Of a stretch of 6,955 bases of DNA, positions 1 to 6,097 are shown one piece after another; the first letter of the stretch is position 1, and every line of letters starts with the position of its first letter. This DNA is from Lachnospiraceae bacterium (GTDB taxonomy: Bacteria > Bacillota > Clostridia > Lachnospirales > Lachnospiraceae). The DNA lies in assembly GCA_017380975.1 (NCBI GenBank), contig JAFOCX010000064.1, positions 1-6,955 on the forward strand. Reading direction: 5' to 3'. The notes beneath the pieces were generated by a model that was not told where the DNA came from, made no database searches, and worked only from the letters and a program-made list of their open reading frames with translations. The translations under genes and the position numbers were made by a program.

Positions 1-10
1 AAATAAAAAA

Positions 11-43
11 TTATTTATAAAACCAGTCCCCCCATTTAAACAT
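11..43 (-). CDS. Possible 10-residue leader peptide (very tentative)
   Basis: Reading leftward from an ATG at 43-41, an open frame encodes MFKWGDWFYK and stops at TAA (13-11). It begins about 11 bases after the predicted start of the leftward transcript. Two of ten residues are Trp and three are Phe or Tyr, which recalls aromatic-amino-acid attenuation leader peptides. Only a weak AGG (53-51) precedes it, and no attenuator hairpin is visible before the window ends. A chance short ORF is the more likely explanation. Confidence 0.15.
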   Translation of the reverse strand: MFKWGDWFYK

Positions 44-60
44 AGGGATACCTATATACT

Positions 61-89
61 ATTATAGCAATTCTTCTGAAAAATGCAAA
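61..89 (-). promoter_or_regulatory. Leftward extended -10 promoter for a gene or transcript off the left edge
   Basis: On the minus strand a perfect TATAAT lies at 66-61, directly preceded by TGC (69-67), which makes an extended -10 element. A 4/6 match to the -35 box (TTTGCA, 89-84) sits 17 bases upstream. Transcription would start near 54 and run off the left edge. It lies downstream of the VanW gene's terminator, so it should start an independent transcript. What that transcript encodes cannot be seen, apart from a possible 10-codon ORF near its 5' end. Confidence 0.55.
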
Positions 90-117
90 TGATAAACGAA
101 GGAATTTGGTACAAAAT

Positions 118-181
118 TATGAACAATATTAAGAATTTTCGTATCTGATTTCATAATATGAACGCAATTCCATAATATGAA
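118..181. repeat. Spaced TATGAA repeats, two as an 11-base direct repeat
   Basis: The 11-base word CATAATATGAA occurs twice, at 152-162 and 171-181, with a 19-base offset. A further TATGAA lies at 118-123, 39 bases before the second. The copy at 150-162 is also a perfect dyad, with six-base arms (TTCATA/TATGAA) around one central base. The array lies upstream of the leftward promoter, so it could be a regulator binding array. The AT-rich context makes chance similarity possible. Confidence 0.35.
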
Positions 182-185
182 ATAC

Positions 186-223
186 GCAAAAAACCCGACC
201 ACAATATACAGTGTGATCGGGTT
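186..223 (-). terminator. Intrinsic terminator of the VanW-family gene
   Basis: On the minus-strand RNA an 11-bp stem (223-213 with 202-192) closes a 10-base loop, with one G-U wobble. It is followed at once by a run of U residues (193-188). It begins 14 bases after the VanW stop codon. On the plus strand the stem is followed by TTATTATTT, so weak termination in the other direction is also possible. Confidence 0.9.
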
Positions 224-236
224 ATTATTTAACAAT

Positions 237-2201
237 TTATCCCATCGGGGAAATCAGATTTACGCCGGACGGAGACGCATTTGTCTCTGCCGAAACTGCT
301 CCACCCGGACCTCCGGACGGAACTGCCTGTGTCGTCTGGCCGCCCGGACCGGCGTTGCCCGGTGCCGGAGTTGTCATATCCGCAGGACTCTGTGGAACCG
401 TTACGGAAACAGCCGGCGCCTCGGTCGGTGCTGTCGCTGACGGCTGGATCAGGTCTCCCGGACCGACATTCTGTACATTGTTCTCCGGCTGTACACCGCC
501 CGGAGTCTGTGCAGCTGTCGTTGCTTTTGTCTGTTCTGCAGACGGCTCTGCACTCGGAAGTGTCTCTGTCGGAGGCAGAGTATTTCCGTCATCCGGACTG
601 CTTTCTTCCGCACTGCTCTCTCCCTCTGTAGAGATCACCGTACCGGACGTATTGCGCTTGATCGTTGCAGACTTTCCTTTATAAGTACTGTTGTGAAGAA
701 GGATCTCTTCCACTACAACGCCGTCTTTCTTTGTTACAAGATTGGTCACCCAGCGGCTTCCGAGTGTCGCTGCTTTTGCCTCAACTTCTACTCCCGGTTC
801 TAATGTCGGATCTTCTTCGTATACCGGTGCCGGAGCTTCCAGGTCTTTTGTCTTCTTGGAAACCATAGAAAGAGTTACGCCCTCTTCCAGGATCGGGGTG
901 CCATATACGGAAATCGTTAACTTCTGGTTCGAGAAGCTTGTTTTGATGCCGACCGCAGTTTTGGAGTTGTTGATAAACTTCATATCCGGTCCGGAATAAC
1001 CATCATAGCTGACCATGGCGTCTTCACCAGGAGTCACGTAAGACGGTTCATAGCTGTGAGCATGACGCTCTGTTGTCTTCAGACCGGCAAATACGACTGC
1101 ATTATATAGTGTAGAAGATACCTGACATACACCGCCGCCCGGTTCCTCTACCAGAACGCCGTTTACATATGCGCCCGCTGCCTTATATCCTTTTTCCGGT
1201 GTTCTGTTACCTGTTGTCCGGTTAAAGGAGAACTCTTCGCCCGGCTGAATGATCAATCCGTTCAGTGCATCAGATGCAATGCGGATATTTTCATTTCGTG
1301 CCTTATTGGAAGTCGTTGTCGTTGTATAGGTACCGATTCGCTTAAAGCTTTCTTTTGCCTGAGCCTCTGAAATCTCCGGTTCTACTGTCACTGCAGATGC
1401 AGCAATCGTCTTCCGATATTCTCCGGCTTTGACTGCGCTTACCATATCGCTCGCCAGCTTATCACGCTCGATCATAGAGCCCTTTTCTGCGCCGGAAAAT
1501 ACAAACTGTGCACTTGACTTATCATAAGAACTGATAGATCCGTTTTTCGGCTTCACATCCCAGCCATCTGCGAGCACTGCAGCCGCTGTCTTTGCCGCTT
1601 CTTCGATACCGTCTGTCTCAACTGTATAGTCTCCTGCTTTTCCACTTTCAAACGCTTTATCAAGAACCTGATCTACGTTTACGGATAACAAGTTTTCAAC
1701 TGCTTTTGTCTCTTCTTTATAAGATACTTTTAAGTCCCAATCCATCGCAGCAAGGATCTTCTCTCTTGCCTCGGACTTCGTCATACCATTGACAGAAATA
1801 CCGTTGACCGTTATATCAGCCTTGATCTCGGTCTCTGGCACTGCTGTAGTCTCGATCGGTTTTGACGCTTTCGCAGATTCTCCGTTCGAACAGCTTTTCA
1901 GTCCCACTGCGGCGCAAAAGACCAAAATGACTATTCCGATCGCGATCAGCAGGATCTTTGCAAAGTCCGGACTCTGACGGCGTCTGCGTCTTCTTGCTGT
2001 GGACGTTGACCGTTTCGCAGTACCGGAACCGGCACTTCTGGTATTCTGTGCTGCCGCAGCACGCTCTACACTGCGCTTTGTCGCTGCCTGTGTGCTGCGC
2101 TTTGTCGCGGAAGCATTGCGGGAACCGGAACTGCGGCCTGCAGCTCCGCGCGAACGGGCAGTATCTCTCTGTCCGCCCTGAGTTCTCTTTGTATCACTCA
2201 T
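237..2201 (-). CDS. Membrane-anchored VanW/G5 domain surface protein
   Basis: This is a 654-residue protein of the VanW (YoaR-like) family. Residues 1-76 are Lys/Arg/Ser/Thr/Ala-rich with recurring TKRS-like units and end in seven consecutive Arg (70-75 region). One membrane helix follows (about 82-100), then an extracellular stretch resembling the PG_binding_4 domain (about 130-275). The VanW domain is at about 286-435, with PGEEFSFN (320-327) and the GGGVCQVSSTLYNA signature (355-368). A G5-like beta domain lies at about 436-515. The last 130 residues are low-complexity Pro/Thr/Ser/Gly/Glu with no LPXTG sorting motif. VanW proteins are known from vancomycin-resistance clusters and many Gram-positive surfaces, but their biochemical role is unsettled. 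PG-binding and G5 domains suggest contact with peptidoglycan or surface polymers. The ATG at 2201 follows a modest AGGGTG site (2212-2207). The gene is monocistronic, with its own terminator and a divergent promoter. Link to vancomycin resistance is not implied: no other van gene is present. Confidence 0.92.
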   Translation of the reverse strand: MSDTKRTQGGQRDTARSRGAAGRSSGSRNASATKRSTQAATKRSVERAAAAQNTRSAGSGTAKRSTSTARRRRRRQSPDFAKILLIAIGIVILVFCAAVGLKSCSNGESAKASKPIETTAVPETEIKADITVNGISVNGMTKSEAREKILAAMDWDLKVSYKEETKAVENLLSVNVDQVLDKAFESGKAGDYTVETDGIEEAAKTAAAVLADGWDVKPKNGSISSYDKSSAQFVFSGAEKGSMIERDKLASDMVSAVKAGEYRKTIAASAVTVEPEISEAQAKESFKRIGTYTTTTTSNKARNENIRIASDALNGLIIQPGEEFSFNRTTGNRTPEKGYKAAGAYVNGVLVEEPGGGVCQVSSTLYNAVVFAGLKTTERHAHSYEPSYVTPGEDAMVSYDGYSGPDMKFINNSKTAVGIKTSFSNQKLTISVYGTPILEEGVTLSMVSKKTKDLEAPAPVYEEDPTLEPGVEVEAKAATLGSRWVTNLVTKKDGVVVEEILLHNSTYKGKSATIKRNTSGTVISTEGESSAEESSPDDGNTLPPTETLPSAEPSAEQTKATTAAQTPGGVQPENNVQNVGPGDLIQPSATAPTEAPAVSVTVPQSPADMTTPAPGNAGPGGQTTQAVPSGGPGGAVSAETNASPSGVNLISPMG

Positions 2202-2218
2202 CGTTTCACCCTATTCTA

Positions 2219-2232
2219 CCCCATCCATGGGG
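2219..2232. repeat. Perfect dyad CCCCAT-cc-ATGGGG in the VanW leader
   Basis: Six-base inverted arms (2219-2224 and 2227-2232) are separated by two bases. The dyad lies between the VanW promoter and its ribosome binding site, in the untranslated leader. It could be an operator, or a small hairpin that limits ribosome access. No regulator family can be named from it. Confidence 0.35.
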
Positions 2233-2277
2233 ATTGTCATTATCAACATTACTGGATATAGTGCATACCCGAACACT

Positions 2278-2303
2278 AGTATAGCACAAATAGTGGAAAA
2301 TGG
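2278..2303 (-). promoter_or_regulatory. Promoter of the VanW-family gene
   Basis: On the minus strand TATACT (2283-2278) is preceded directly by TGC, an extended -10. The -35 region is poor (ATTCCA-like about 17-18 bases upstream), which is tolerable with an extended -10. The implied start near 2271 gives a leader of about 70 bases. Confidence 0.45.
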
Positions 2304-2326
2304 AATAACTTATTTCTTAAATTTCT

Positions 2327-2354
2327 TTTCCAAAGTTATGAAATGTGGTAAAAT
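2327..2354 (+). promoter_or_regulatory. Promoter of the PHP-family gene
   Basis: TAAAAT (2349-2354) is preceded directly by TGG, giving an extended -10, with TTTCCA (2327-2332, 4/6 match to TTGACA) 16 bases upstream. The start would fall near 2361, about 37 bases before the ATG. Its upstream edge is about 25 bases from the divergent VanW -10, so the two promoters share or nearly share polymerase contacts. Confidence 0.5.
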
Positions 2355-2397
2355 CATACCTGGACGCAGAATAACTGCTCCGGAAAGAAGGAATCTT

Positions 2398-3264
2398 ATG
2401 AAACTGGTCGATTTACACGTTCATTCCAACGCTTCTGATGGTTCACTGTCACCAACGGAAGTCGTTTTAGCTTCAAACGAAGCCGGTCTCACGGCGATCG
2501 CCCTGACAGACCATGATACAGTATCCGGTGTTGCAGAAGCATTAGAAACTGCAGACTCACTTGATCTAGAAGTGATTCCCGGCGTGGAACTTTCCTGCTT
2601 TTATAAAGAAAAAGAAATCCACATCTTAGGTCTTTACGTTGACCATAACAGTGAATCTCTTCATCAATTTCTCACTTCTAATGCAAAAAAACGACGTGAG
2701 CGAAATGAAAAAATGGTGGAAGCCTTCCGTGCCGACGGTTTTGACATTACCATGGAAGACCTATTGTTAGGAAATCCAAAAACAATCATTACCAGAGCCC
2801 ATTTTGCGCGCGCACTGGTCAACAAAGGTTATGTATCTACTCCGGATCAGGCCTTTAAAAAATATCTGGATCCGGACCGTCCGTATTATCGAAAACGTGA
2901 GGTCATCACACCGGAAGAATCCATCAAAGCCATTCGTGAAGCAGGCGGATTTCCGGTTCTCGCACACCCATGTCAGTATAAGCTTGGATGGCAGGGAATT
3001 GAGGATCTCGTGGTGGAGCTTCGCTCTTACGGCCTTTTAGGACTGGAATGTTTCCATTCTTCTAACAATCAGCATGAAAGCGGAAAACTCCGTGCCATAG
3101 CCCTGAAACATGATCTGGCTTTGACCGGAGGTTCTGACTTCCACGGCGCCGCAAAACCGGACATTCAGCTGGGTGTCGGTCGAGGCGGTCTGAAAGTTTC
3201 CGCAGCATATCTGGATACCATCAAACTTGCCATGTTTTTTGGACAAGTTCTCGGATCCTTTTAG
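2398..3264 (+). CDS. PHP-domain phosphoesterase (RNase AM / nucleoside bisphosphate phosphatase family)
   Basis: The 288-residue protein is a full-length PHP metal-dependent phosphoesterase. Metal-binding motifs are all present: DLHVHS (5-10), D14, TDHDT (37-41), GVE (62-64), H75, RAH (133-135), AHP (189-191) and GSDFHG (245-250). The insert with the helical region between H75 and H190 is typical of the YciV/TrpH group. Members of that group, such as RNase AM, remove 5' nucleotides from short RNAs and cleave 3',5'-bisphosphonucleotides such as pAp. The exact substrate here is inferred from the family. The reading frame is open from 2227, but the start at 2398 is chosen because AAGGA (2388-2392) precedes it at 5 bases, the family motif begins at residue 4, and the predicted promoter lies within the upstream extension. 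The last 44 bases overlap the 3' end of the convergent siroheme-type gene. Confidence 0.92.
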   Translation: MKLVDLHVHSNASDGSLSPTEVVLASNEAGLTAIALTDHDTVSGVAEALETADSLDLEVIPGVELSCFYKEKEIHILGLYVDHNSESLHQFLTSNAKKRRERNEKMVEAFRADGFDITMEDLLLGNPKTIITRAHFARALVNKGYVSTPDQAFKKYLDPDRPYYRKREVITPEESIKAIREAGGFPVLAHPCQYKLGWQGIEDLVVELRSYGLLGLECFHSSNNQHESGKLRAIALKHDLALTGGSDFHGAAKPDIQLGVGRGGLKVSAAYLDTIKLAMFFGQVLGSF

Positions 3265-3706
3265 AGAGGGCGGCCACAAATTTGTGGTCGCTCCCTCCGC
3301 TTGTTACACCAATTACAAGTTCTTTTTCTTTGATCAATCCCGGAAAATAAAAATCACAATCTTCTTTTCTGGAAGCATTATTCACAAGAATTCCAAGCTC
3401 TTTACAATCACGAACCACATCTGCATTCACATATTCCGGTGCAGCCGCAAGCACAAATGTCCACGGAGCACTTTCATTTGCGAAAATACCCCCGCTTAGA
3501 CATTCTTTCGAATATTCTTCTTTTTTCCAAACAATCCTTCCGCCTTCTGCAAGCTGTCCCAATTTGTCTGTAAGTTCCGGAGATACTACAACGATCTTGC
3601 ATCCAAATTCAAGCAACGAATGGATCCTTCTCTCTGCGATCACACCGCCGCCAATAACCAGAATCGGTTTTTCTTCTAAATTGATAAATAATGGAAAATA
3701 TGCCAC
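3221..3706 (-). CDS. Short precorrin-2 dehydrogenase / siroheme synthase N-domain protein
   Basis: The 161-residue protein matches the NAD-binding domain of Met8p and the N-terminal part of CysG. That domain oxidises precorrin-2 to sirohydrochlorin, and in bifunctional enzymes also inserts iron to make siroheme. Visible features are the Rossmann motif VIGGGVIAERR (17-27), the VVVSPEL strand (39-45), VNNASRKEDCDFYFP (108-122) and the VTSGGSDHKFVAALSKRIREL segment near 134-154. The helical C-terminal dimerisation domain of Met8p is missing, as in other short clostridial forms. Position 112 is Ser where CysG/Met8 normally carry the Asp implicated in both activities (NNAS instead of N-x-x-D), so activity is uncertain. 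The start is GTG at 3706; AAGGAG (3720-3715) lies 8 bases upstream, inside the end of the peptidase gene. The stop lies 44 bases inside the convergent PHP gene. It is the last gene of the operon; no downstream terminator was found. Confidence 0.83.
   Translation of the reverse strand: MAYFPLFINLEEKPILVIGGGVIAERRIHSLLEFGCKIVVVSPELTDKLGQLAEGGRIVWKKEEYSKECLSGGIFANESAPWTFVLAAAPEYVNADVVRDCKELGILVNNASRKEDCDFYFPGLIKEKELVIGVTSGGSDHKFVAALSKRIRELVQKTWQV
3266..3297 (+). terminator. Hairpin just after the PHP gene, lying inside the opposing gene
   Basis: Two bases after the PHP stop codon, arms 3266-3280 and 3281-3297 form a near-perfect inverted repeat centred on CACAAATTTGTG, with one G-T wobble position and a two-base bulge. 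No U tract follows on either strand, so it is not a canonical intrinsic terminator. It may still protect or end the PHP transcript 3' end. The same bases encode conserved residues (GSDHKFVAAL) of the minus-strand gene, so part of the symmetry could be coincidence. Confidence 0.4.
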
Positions 3707-3720
3707 TATTTCAGCTCCTT
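3704..3720 (-). promoter_or_regulatory. Translational coupling junction TAGTG with internal RBS
   Basis: The peptidase stop TAG (3708-3706) and the next gene's GTG start (3706-3704) share one base. A strong AAGGAG (3720-3715) encodes the Lys-Glu of the peptidase C-terminus and stands 8 bases before the GTG. This decides the GTG as the start and implies coupled translation of the two proteins. Confidence 0.8.
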
Positions 3721-4749
3721 CAGATACAGGTCAGTCAGAGAGTATCGAATCTTTCCGTTGTATCCTTTTACAGTGTCAGCCATAGCCATGGAATTCAAGA
3801 TAGCCTCCTCCGTAGCTTCAGCAACTGCCTCAAATACATCGTCCATCATATTCTCATTGAGCTGTCTGCAAGATACAACTGCATGTTCTTCATCTTTGTT
3901 AAAACGGTTTCCGGTAGAAAAGCCCAGCATAATATCTCCGCTTCCGTGTCCCATAAAGGAGCCACATCTGGAAAGGCCAACACCGGCTCTTCGAATGATT
4001 CGCTTTAACTGACGATCAGAGACCGGAAGATCGGTTCCGACAACCATCATAATGGAACCTTCATCCTTCTTTGCTTCTGTGATCTTCGCACTGAGATATT
4101 CTCCCAACGGCTTTCCGTCCAAAACAAAATTCTTTGTTTTACCAAAATTAGACTGTACCAAAACACCGATTGTGTAAGTTTCACCATCTTTTGTCACAAG
4201 TCTGGAAGCAGAACCGATTCCGCCCTTTAATCCGAAACATGTGGTTCCTTTTCCGGCACCCACATCACCCTCTGCAAAGTCTTCACAAGCAGAATCAATG
4301 GCTTTTCGAACTTCCTCGATTCCGATCACACGCTCAGCGATCTTATTTAAACTCGCATCGTTGCACTCACCCACAACTGCATTGCTGGATGTGACAGATA
4401 CACCTTCATTTGCAGAACGTTCTACAATATAATCAATAAGTGCATCCTGCACACGTCCCACATTTAATGTATTAGTCAGAGCGATCGGAGTCTCCAATGT
4501 GCCAAGCTCTTCAATCTGCGGAATGCCTGCTGTCTTTCCGAAACCGTTGTGCACAAAAGCTGCCGCCGTCAGTTTATTTACGAACATATTGTCCTGACAC
4601 GGCATGATAACCGTTACACCGGTTTTATGTTCCTCTGTATCCACGGTGTAGTGTCCGACGGTAACTCCCGGAACATCCGAAATCTTATTTAATTTGCCTG
4701 TTTCATGAGTTCCGATCACGATTCCATATTCTCTGATTCGTTTCTTCAT
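3706..4749 (-). CDS. P1/DmpA-family self-cleaving aminopeptidase
   Basis: The 347-residue protein belongs to the P1 (DmpA/BapA) N-terminal nucleophile family, which cleaves N-terminal residues from small peptides or amides. Some members accept D-amino acids or beta-peptides. The proenzyme cuts itself before a Ser that becomes the nucleophile. The likely cleavage site here is Gly231-Ser232 in DEGSIMMVVGTDLP. Other family motifs visible are NKISDVPGVTVGHYT (21-35), LTNTLNVG (91-98), SSNAVVGECND (121-131) and GHGSGDIMLGFSTGN (267-281). That last motif would supply the second active-site Ser (270) and an acidic residue (272). The frame is open up to an ATG at 4827, but 4749 is preferred: AAAGGA (4763-4758) lies 8 bases upstream, and the longer form would overlap the preceding gene by 41 bases with an uncharacteristic basic extension. 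No signal peptide is seen, so it is probably cytoplasmic. It is the middle gene of a three-gene operon. Specificity cannot be told from sequence. Confidence 0.92.
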   Translation of the reverse strand: MKKRIREYGIVIGTHETGKLNKISDVPGVTVGHYTVDTEEHKTGVTVIMPCQDNMFVNKLTAAAFVHNGFGKTAGIPQIEELGTLETPIALTNTLNVGRVQDALIDYIVERSANEGVSVTSSNAVVGECNDASLNKIAERVIGIEEVRKAIDSACEDFAEGDVGAGKGTTCFGLKGGIGSASRLVTKDGETYTIGVLVQSNFGKTKNFVLDGKPLGEYLSAKITEAKKDEGSIMMVVGTDLPVSDRQLKRIIRRAGVGLSRCGSFMGHGSGDIMLGFSTGNRFNKDEEHAVVSCRQLNENMMDDVFEAVAEATEEAILNSMAMADTVKGYNGKIRYSLTDLYLKELK

Positions 4750-4786
4750 AGTCCTTGTCCTTTCACAATCGGTCAGAATTCGATTC

Positions 4787-5956
4787 TTAATTGATCTTTT
4801 TAAATCCTTTTTCAGAAAGGATTGCATCTAACTGCGCTTCTTCTGCAAAGAAAGTTCCCTGTGCCATCTGCACACTTCCGCCGCCTCGTCCGGACAGCGT
4901 CTGATTTAACTCTTTTGACAACAGGCGCATATCTTCTTCCTGGCTTCCCATAATATAAATGAAACCATTGTCTTTATTTCCGGATAATGCAAGTACGGTT
5001 TTTGCTTTCTTTTCATCCAGCAGACGATTGGCAAGCATACGTAAATGCTGTGCACCAAAATCTTTTTCAATGATATAGAAATTGTCCTCGCTGCATTCCA
5101 AACCTGCAACCCTGTTTTCGATCATGCCGCGATAGCATTCGGAAAGCTTTTCCTGCAGTTTGGAAATTTCGCCTTTCATCTTTTCCACTGCACTTGAAAT
5201 TTCTGTCGGTTTCGCAGAAAGCAGATTAGAAATCTTCTGTACTTCCGCTCTCTTCTTTTCGTAGTCTGCCATCGCACGTTTTCCGCAAAGAAGCGAAATA
5301 CGAACGCCGCCCTTGTAATGAATCATGCTCAGGAACTTCACCAGACCGATCTCTCCGGTCAGTTTTACGTGTGTTCCGCAGCAGGCACAGATATCTCCTC
5401 CCGGAATCTTCACAATACGCACATCTCCGGTCAGTTCTTTCTTGCTTCTGTAATCCAACGCATCCAACTCTTCCTTTTCCGGAAAATCAGCATAGATCTC
5501 ACGATTCTCCCAGATGATCTCGTTGGCTTTTGTTTCAATTTCCATCAGTTCGTCCCACTCGATCAGTCCGTTGAAATCGATGGTCACTTCGTCCGCTCCC
5601 ATATGGAAACCAACATTATCGTATCCAAATCGTTCGTGGATCAGACCGGATACCAAATGCTCTCCGGAATGCTCCTGCATATGAATAAAACGCGGCTCCC
5701 AATCGATCACACCATGCACGGTTTCTCCTACGTTCAGCGGAGCTTCCAGATAATGGGTCACAATTCCCTGTTTTTCATGTACTTCCAGAACTTTTACACC
5801 GCCAAGAACACCGGTATCTGTCGGCTGTCCGCCGCCTTCCGGATAAAATGCAGTCTGATCAAGTACAACCTCATATCCTTTTTTTCCTTTTTCACAGGAT
5901 AATACAGTGCCTTCAAACTCCTTAATATATGATGAATCATAATATAACTTCTTCAT
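4787..5956 (-). CDS. AlaX-L type alanyl-tRNA editing protein
   Basis: The 389-residue protein is a free-standing relative of the editing half of alanyl-tRNA synthetase. Such proteins hydrolyse mischarged Ser-tRNA(Ala) or Gly-tRNA(Ala) in trans. The N-terminal beta region carries AFYPEGGGQPTDTG (36-49). The editing site has HSGEH (96-100) and CCGTH (192-196), giving the HxxxH and CxxxH zinc-binding pairs. A charged helical, probably coiled-coil, stretch (about 226-285) leads to a C-terminal DHHA1-like domain (about 288-389) with GRGGGSVQMAQG (356-367). The length and presence of DHHA1 mark the long AlaX-L class. The catalytic aminoacylation domain of AlaRS is absent. The ATG at 5956 has AAAGGAG (5969-5963) at 6 bases. 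It heads the leftward operon, with 37 bases between its stop and the peptidase start. The amino acid it edits is inferred. Confidence 0.93.
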   Translation of the reverse strand: MKKLYYDSSYIKEFEGTVLSCEKGKKGYEVVLDQTAFYPEGGGQPTDTGVLGGVKVLEVHEKQGIVTHYLEAPLNVGETVHGVIDWEPRFIHMQEHSGEHLVSGLIHERFGYDNVGFHMGADEVTIDFNGLIEWDELMEIETKANEIIWENREIYADFPEKEELDALDYRSKKELTGDVRIVKIPGGDICACCGTHVKLTGEIGLVKFLSMIHYKGGVRISLLCGKRAMADYEKKRAEVQKISNLLSAKPTEISSAVEKMKGEISKLQEKLSECYRGMIENRVAGLECSEDNFYIIEKDFGAQHLRMLANRLLDEKKAKTVLALSGNKDNGFIYIMGSQEEDMRLLSKELNQTLSGRGGGSVQMAQGTFFAEEAQLDAILSEKGFKKIN

Positions 5957-5986
5957 AACCTGCTCCTTTAATGTATTCTACTTTTC

Positions 5987-6015
5987 AGTATAACATTTTT
6001 CCATCTATTCCACAA
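5987..6015 (-). promoter_or_regulatory. Promoter of the AlaX-peptidase-siroheme operon
   Basis: On the minus strand TATACT (5992-5987) is preceded directly by TGT, an extended -10. TTGTGG (6015-6010) is a partial -35 (TTG conserved) with 17-base spacing. Transcription from about 5980 would give a leader of about 24 bases that contains the AAAGGAG site. Confidence 0.55.
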
Positions 6016-6097
6016 TTATTTTTCAGAGTATGGCAATTCTGACAACCTTCCCTGCATATGATGGAGTGTAAACAAATTTTCCCCGGAGGAATGTATC

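Noticed and set aside
42..55. Small hairpin ATAGG-gata-CCTAT near the left edge
   Set aside because: Only five AT-rich base pairs; too weak to call a terminator or regulatory structure.
281..999. Several plus-strand open frames opposite the VanW gene
   Set aside because: They are shadows of the Pro/Ser/Thr-rich coding strand, lack ribosome sites and show no recognisable domains.
2227..2397. A 57-codon N-terminal extension of the PHP gene
   Set aside because: No RBS at 2227, the extension has no family match, it contains the predicted promoter, and a good RBS precedes 2398.
4750..4827. Upstream start of the peptidase at 4827
   Set aside because: It would overlap the AlaX gene and add a basic segment not seen in the family; AAAGGA before 4749 supports the shorter form.
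5318..5902. A 194-codon plus-strand open frame opposite the AlaX gene
   Set aside because: It lies wholly within a gene with clear AlaX motifs, has no credible RBS, and its translation shows no family features.
6039..6074. Promoter candidates for the Cys-rich gene (CTGACA at 6039, TATGAT at 6057, CATATGAT as sigma-E-like)
   Set aside because: Spacing between the -35 and -10 candidates is wrong (12 or 24 bases), and the sporulation-type match lacks a -35 partner.
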